From assembly GCA_900768695.1 (NCBI GenBank), contig CAAGDY010000371.1, forward strand, positions 1-6,698: a stretch of 6,698 bases of DNA, read 5' to 3'. Source of the DNA: an uncultured Anaerovibrio sp. Lineage in GTDB: Bacteria > Bacillota > Negativicutes > Selenomonadales > Selenomonadaceae. Positions 5,807 to 6,698 of the stretch are shown piece after piece. The number at the start of each line of letters is the position of its first letter. Positions within the stretch are counted from its first letter, which is position 1. The position numbers were made by a program, and so were the translations under genes. The notes beneath the pieces are model-generated. The model saw nothing but the letters and a program-made list of their open reading frames with translations, had not been told where the DNA came from and ran no database searches.

Positions 5807-6698
5807 GCTTTCAAAGCTATAAAACACATCCACCACATCCAGAAACACCCCGTCAAAACCACCAGCCAGAATAATGTCCAGATAGCTGTCAGGACCTCCC
5901 ATCAGCATGTCCTGCCAATCCTTCTGCCAGTAGCGCACCCGGAAGTTTCCCTCCCATGCCTCATTGCGCTGCCACAGCCAGGCAGGCGGATTTTCCTTCC
6001 AGTCCTCCTGCCAGTAGGGGCGGTATTCCTCCGCCTCCCCCACGCTCATGTAGGCAGCCACCAGCCGCCTTGCCCCGGAGGGCTTGTGCTGCAAAAGAGC
6101 CACCTCCTGCCTGGTCAGGGGCGTATCACCATAGTAGGCATCCACAATGAGCAAATCATAGTTGCTGGCAGCCAGGGCCTGCACATAGGCCTCCCGGGAG
6201 GCAAAAGCCTCAGGGTTCAGCAGCACCAGATAGTTCCGCGCCTTTTTCAGCTCAGGGCAGGGCAGGTCATTATCACTGTGGGGAAGCCCCTCAGGCAGCC
6301 TGTCCAGCTCCCGGCGCCCGGACACCCAGCCCAGATAGCCCAGGCTCCTGTCCTCCCGGTAGGCACGCTGCACGTTCCCCGGCTCCCGGGCATAATCAAG
6401 CACCAGGGGCACCACCCCTGCCCTGCGGGCATTGTCCAGCAGCCTATGATAATTGTCCTGTTCCTCAGGGGGCATAGGCCTGTCCATTTCCATATCCCAG
6501 CCAAAATTCACCGACTCAGCCATCACGCCATCCAGCCCCTGCAGCAGGCTGCCATAATCCGCCTCCGGCAAAAGCTCGTTAGGCTCCATCAGCCCGGCGC
6601 CCCCGTTAGCAATGACAAAAAACTCACTGCCCCGCCTGGACACCCCATACTCCTTGATTTTCCCAATCAGCCCCGCCATCTCCTGGCGATAGGCAACA
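5789..6698 (-). CDS. TM1410/GH114-like putative glycoside hydrolase, 5' end outside window
   Basis: This looks like a member of the MJ1477/TM1410 group related to GH114 (endo-alpha-1,4-polygalactosaminidase), TIM-barrel proteins thought to cut amino-sugar polysaccharides. Numbered from the internal ATG at 6679 (296 residues to the stop), motifs are FFVIANGGAGLM (20-31), LDGVMAESVNFG (49-60), VVPLVLDYA (89-97), ARNYLVLLNPEAF (147-159), YDLLIVDAYYGD (174-185), YMSVGEAEEYRPYW (210-223), FRVRYWQKDWQDML (246-259) and GFDGVFLDVVD (274-284). Candidate acidic catalytic residues are E55, D180, E215, D281 and D284. The frame stays open with plausible residues (VAYRQE) to the window edge and ATG 6679 has no clear ribosome site, so the true start, and perhaps a signal peptide, lies beyond 6698. 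The GEAE block follows the NGG/E55 half, reversed from the usual Pfam order. Older databases often mislabel this family as cysteinyl-tRNA synthetase-related. Substrate is unknown. Confidence 0.8.
   Translation of the reverse strand, partial: VAYRQEMAGLIGKIKEYGVSRRGSEFFVIANGGAGLMEPNELLPEADYGSLLQGLDGVMAESVNFGWDMEMDRPMPPEEQDNYHRLLDNARRAGVVPLVLDYAREPGNVQRAYREDRSLGYLGWVSGRRELDRLPEGLPHSDNDLPCPELKKARNYLVLLNPEAFASREAYVQALAASNYDLLIVDAYYGDTPLTRQEVALLQHKPSGARRLVAAYMSVGEAEEYRPYWQEDWKENPPAWLWQRNEAWEGNFRVRYWQKDWQDMLMGGPDSYLDIILAGGFDGVFLDVVDVFYSFESLSNGE

Overview
The window looks like ordinary chromosomal DNA from an anaerobic, propionate-forming member of the Negativicutes, possibly Selenomonadaceae. This is inferred from a succinate-type CoA-transferase gene followed directly by a methylmalonyl-CoA mutase gene, moderately GC-rich genes separated by very AT-rich spacers, and clear sigma70-type promoters and Shine-Dalgarno sites. 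All genes I can support lie on the minus strand, so transcription runs from high to low coordinates. Species cannot be named from the sequence alone.

Layout in the direction of transcription (right to left). At 6698-5789 is the 3' part of a TM1410/GH114-like putative glycoside hydrolase that runs off the window. At 5662-5315 is a small stand-alone HPt (histidine phosphotransfer) protein with its own likely promoter and a hairpin in its leader. At 5285-4845 is a tRNA operon, Pro(TGG)-Arg(TCT)-Pro(TGG), with two tandem promoters and a rho-independent terminator. At 4747-2882 is a soluble hybrid sensor kinase with its own promoter and a strong terminator; it has HisKA, HATPase and receiver domains but no HPt domain. 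An AT-rich intergenic stretch of about 500 bp carries the promoter and leader of the last operon. At 2419-1 is that operon: succinyl-CoA:acetate/propionate CoA-transferase, then after 19 nt the methylmalonyl-CoA mutase large subunit, cut by the window start.

Two functional themes emerge. The leftmost operon encodes two enzymes of the succinate (methylmalonyl-CoA) route to propionate. The CoA-transferase regenerates succinyl-CoA while releasing propionate (or acetate), and the B12-dependent mutase converts succinyl-CoA to (R)-methylmalonyl-CoA. The second theme is a possible split phosphorelay: the hybrid kinase ends in a receiver with no HPt, and a free HPt protein lies about 660 bp upstream on the same strand, with the tRNA operon between them.

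I see no mobile element, CRISPR array, origin, phage gene or defence system. The points most worth a second look are the split phosphorelay, the permuted-looking order of the GH114-like barrel motifs, a U4-U69 mismatch in the tRNA-Arg acceptor stem, and the leader of the propionate operon with its inverted repeat. None of these is clearly a new system.
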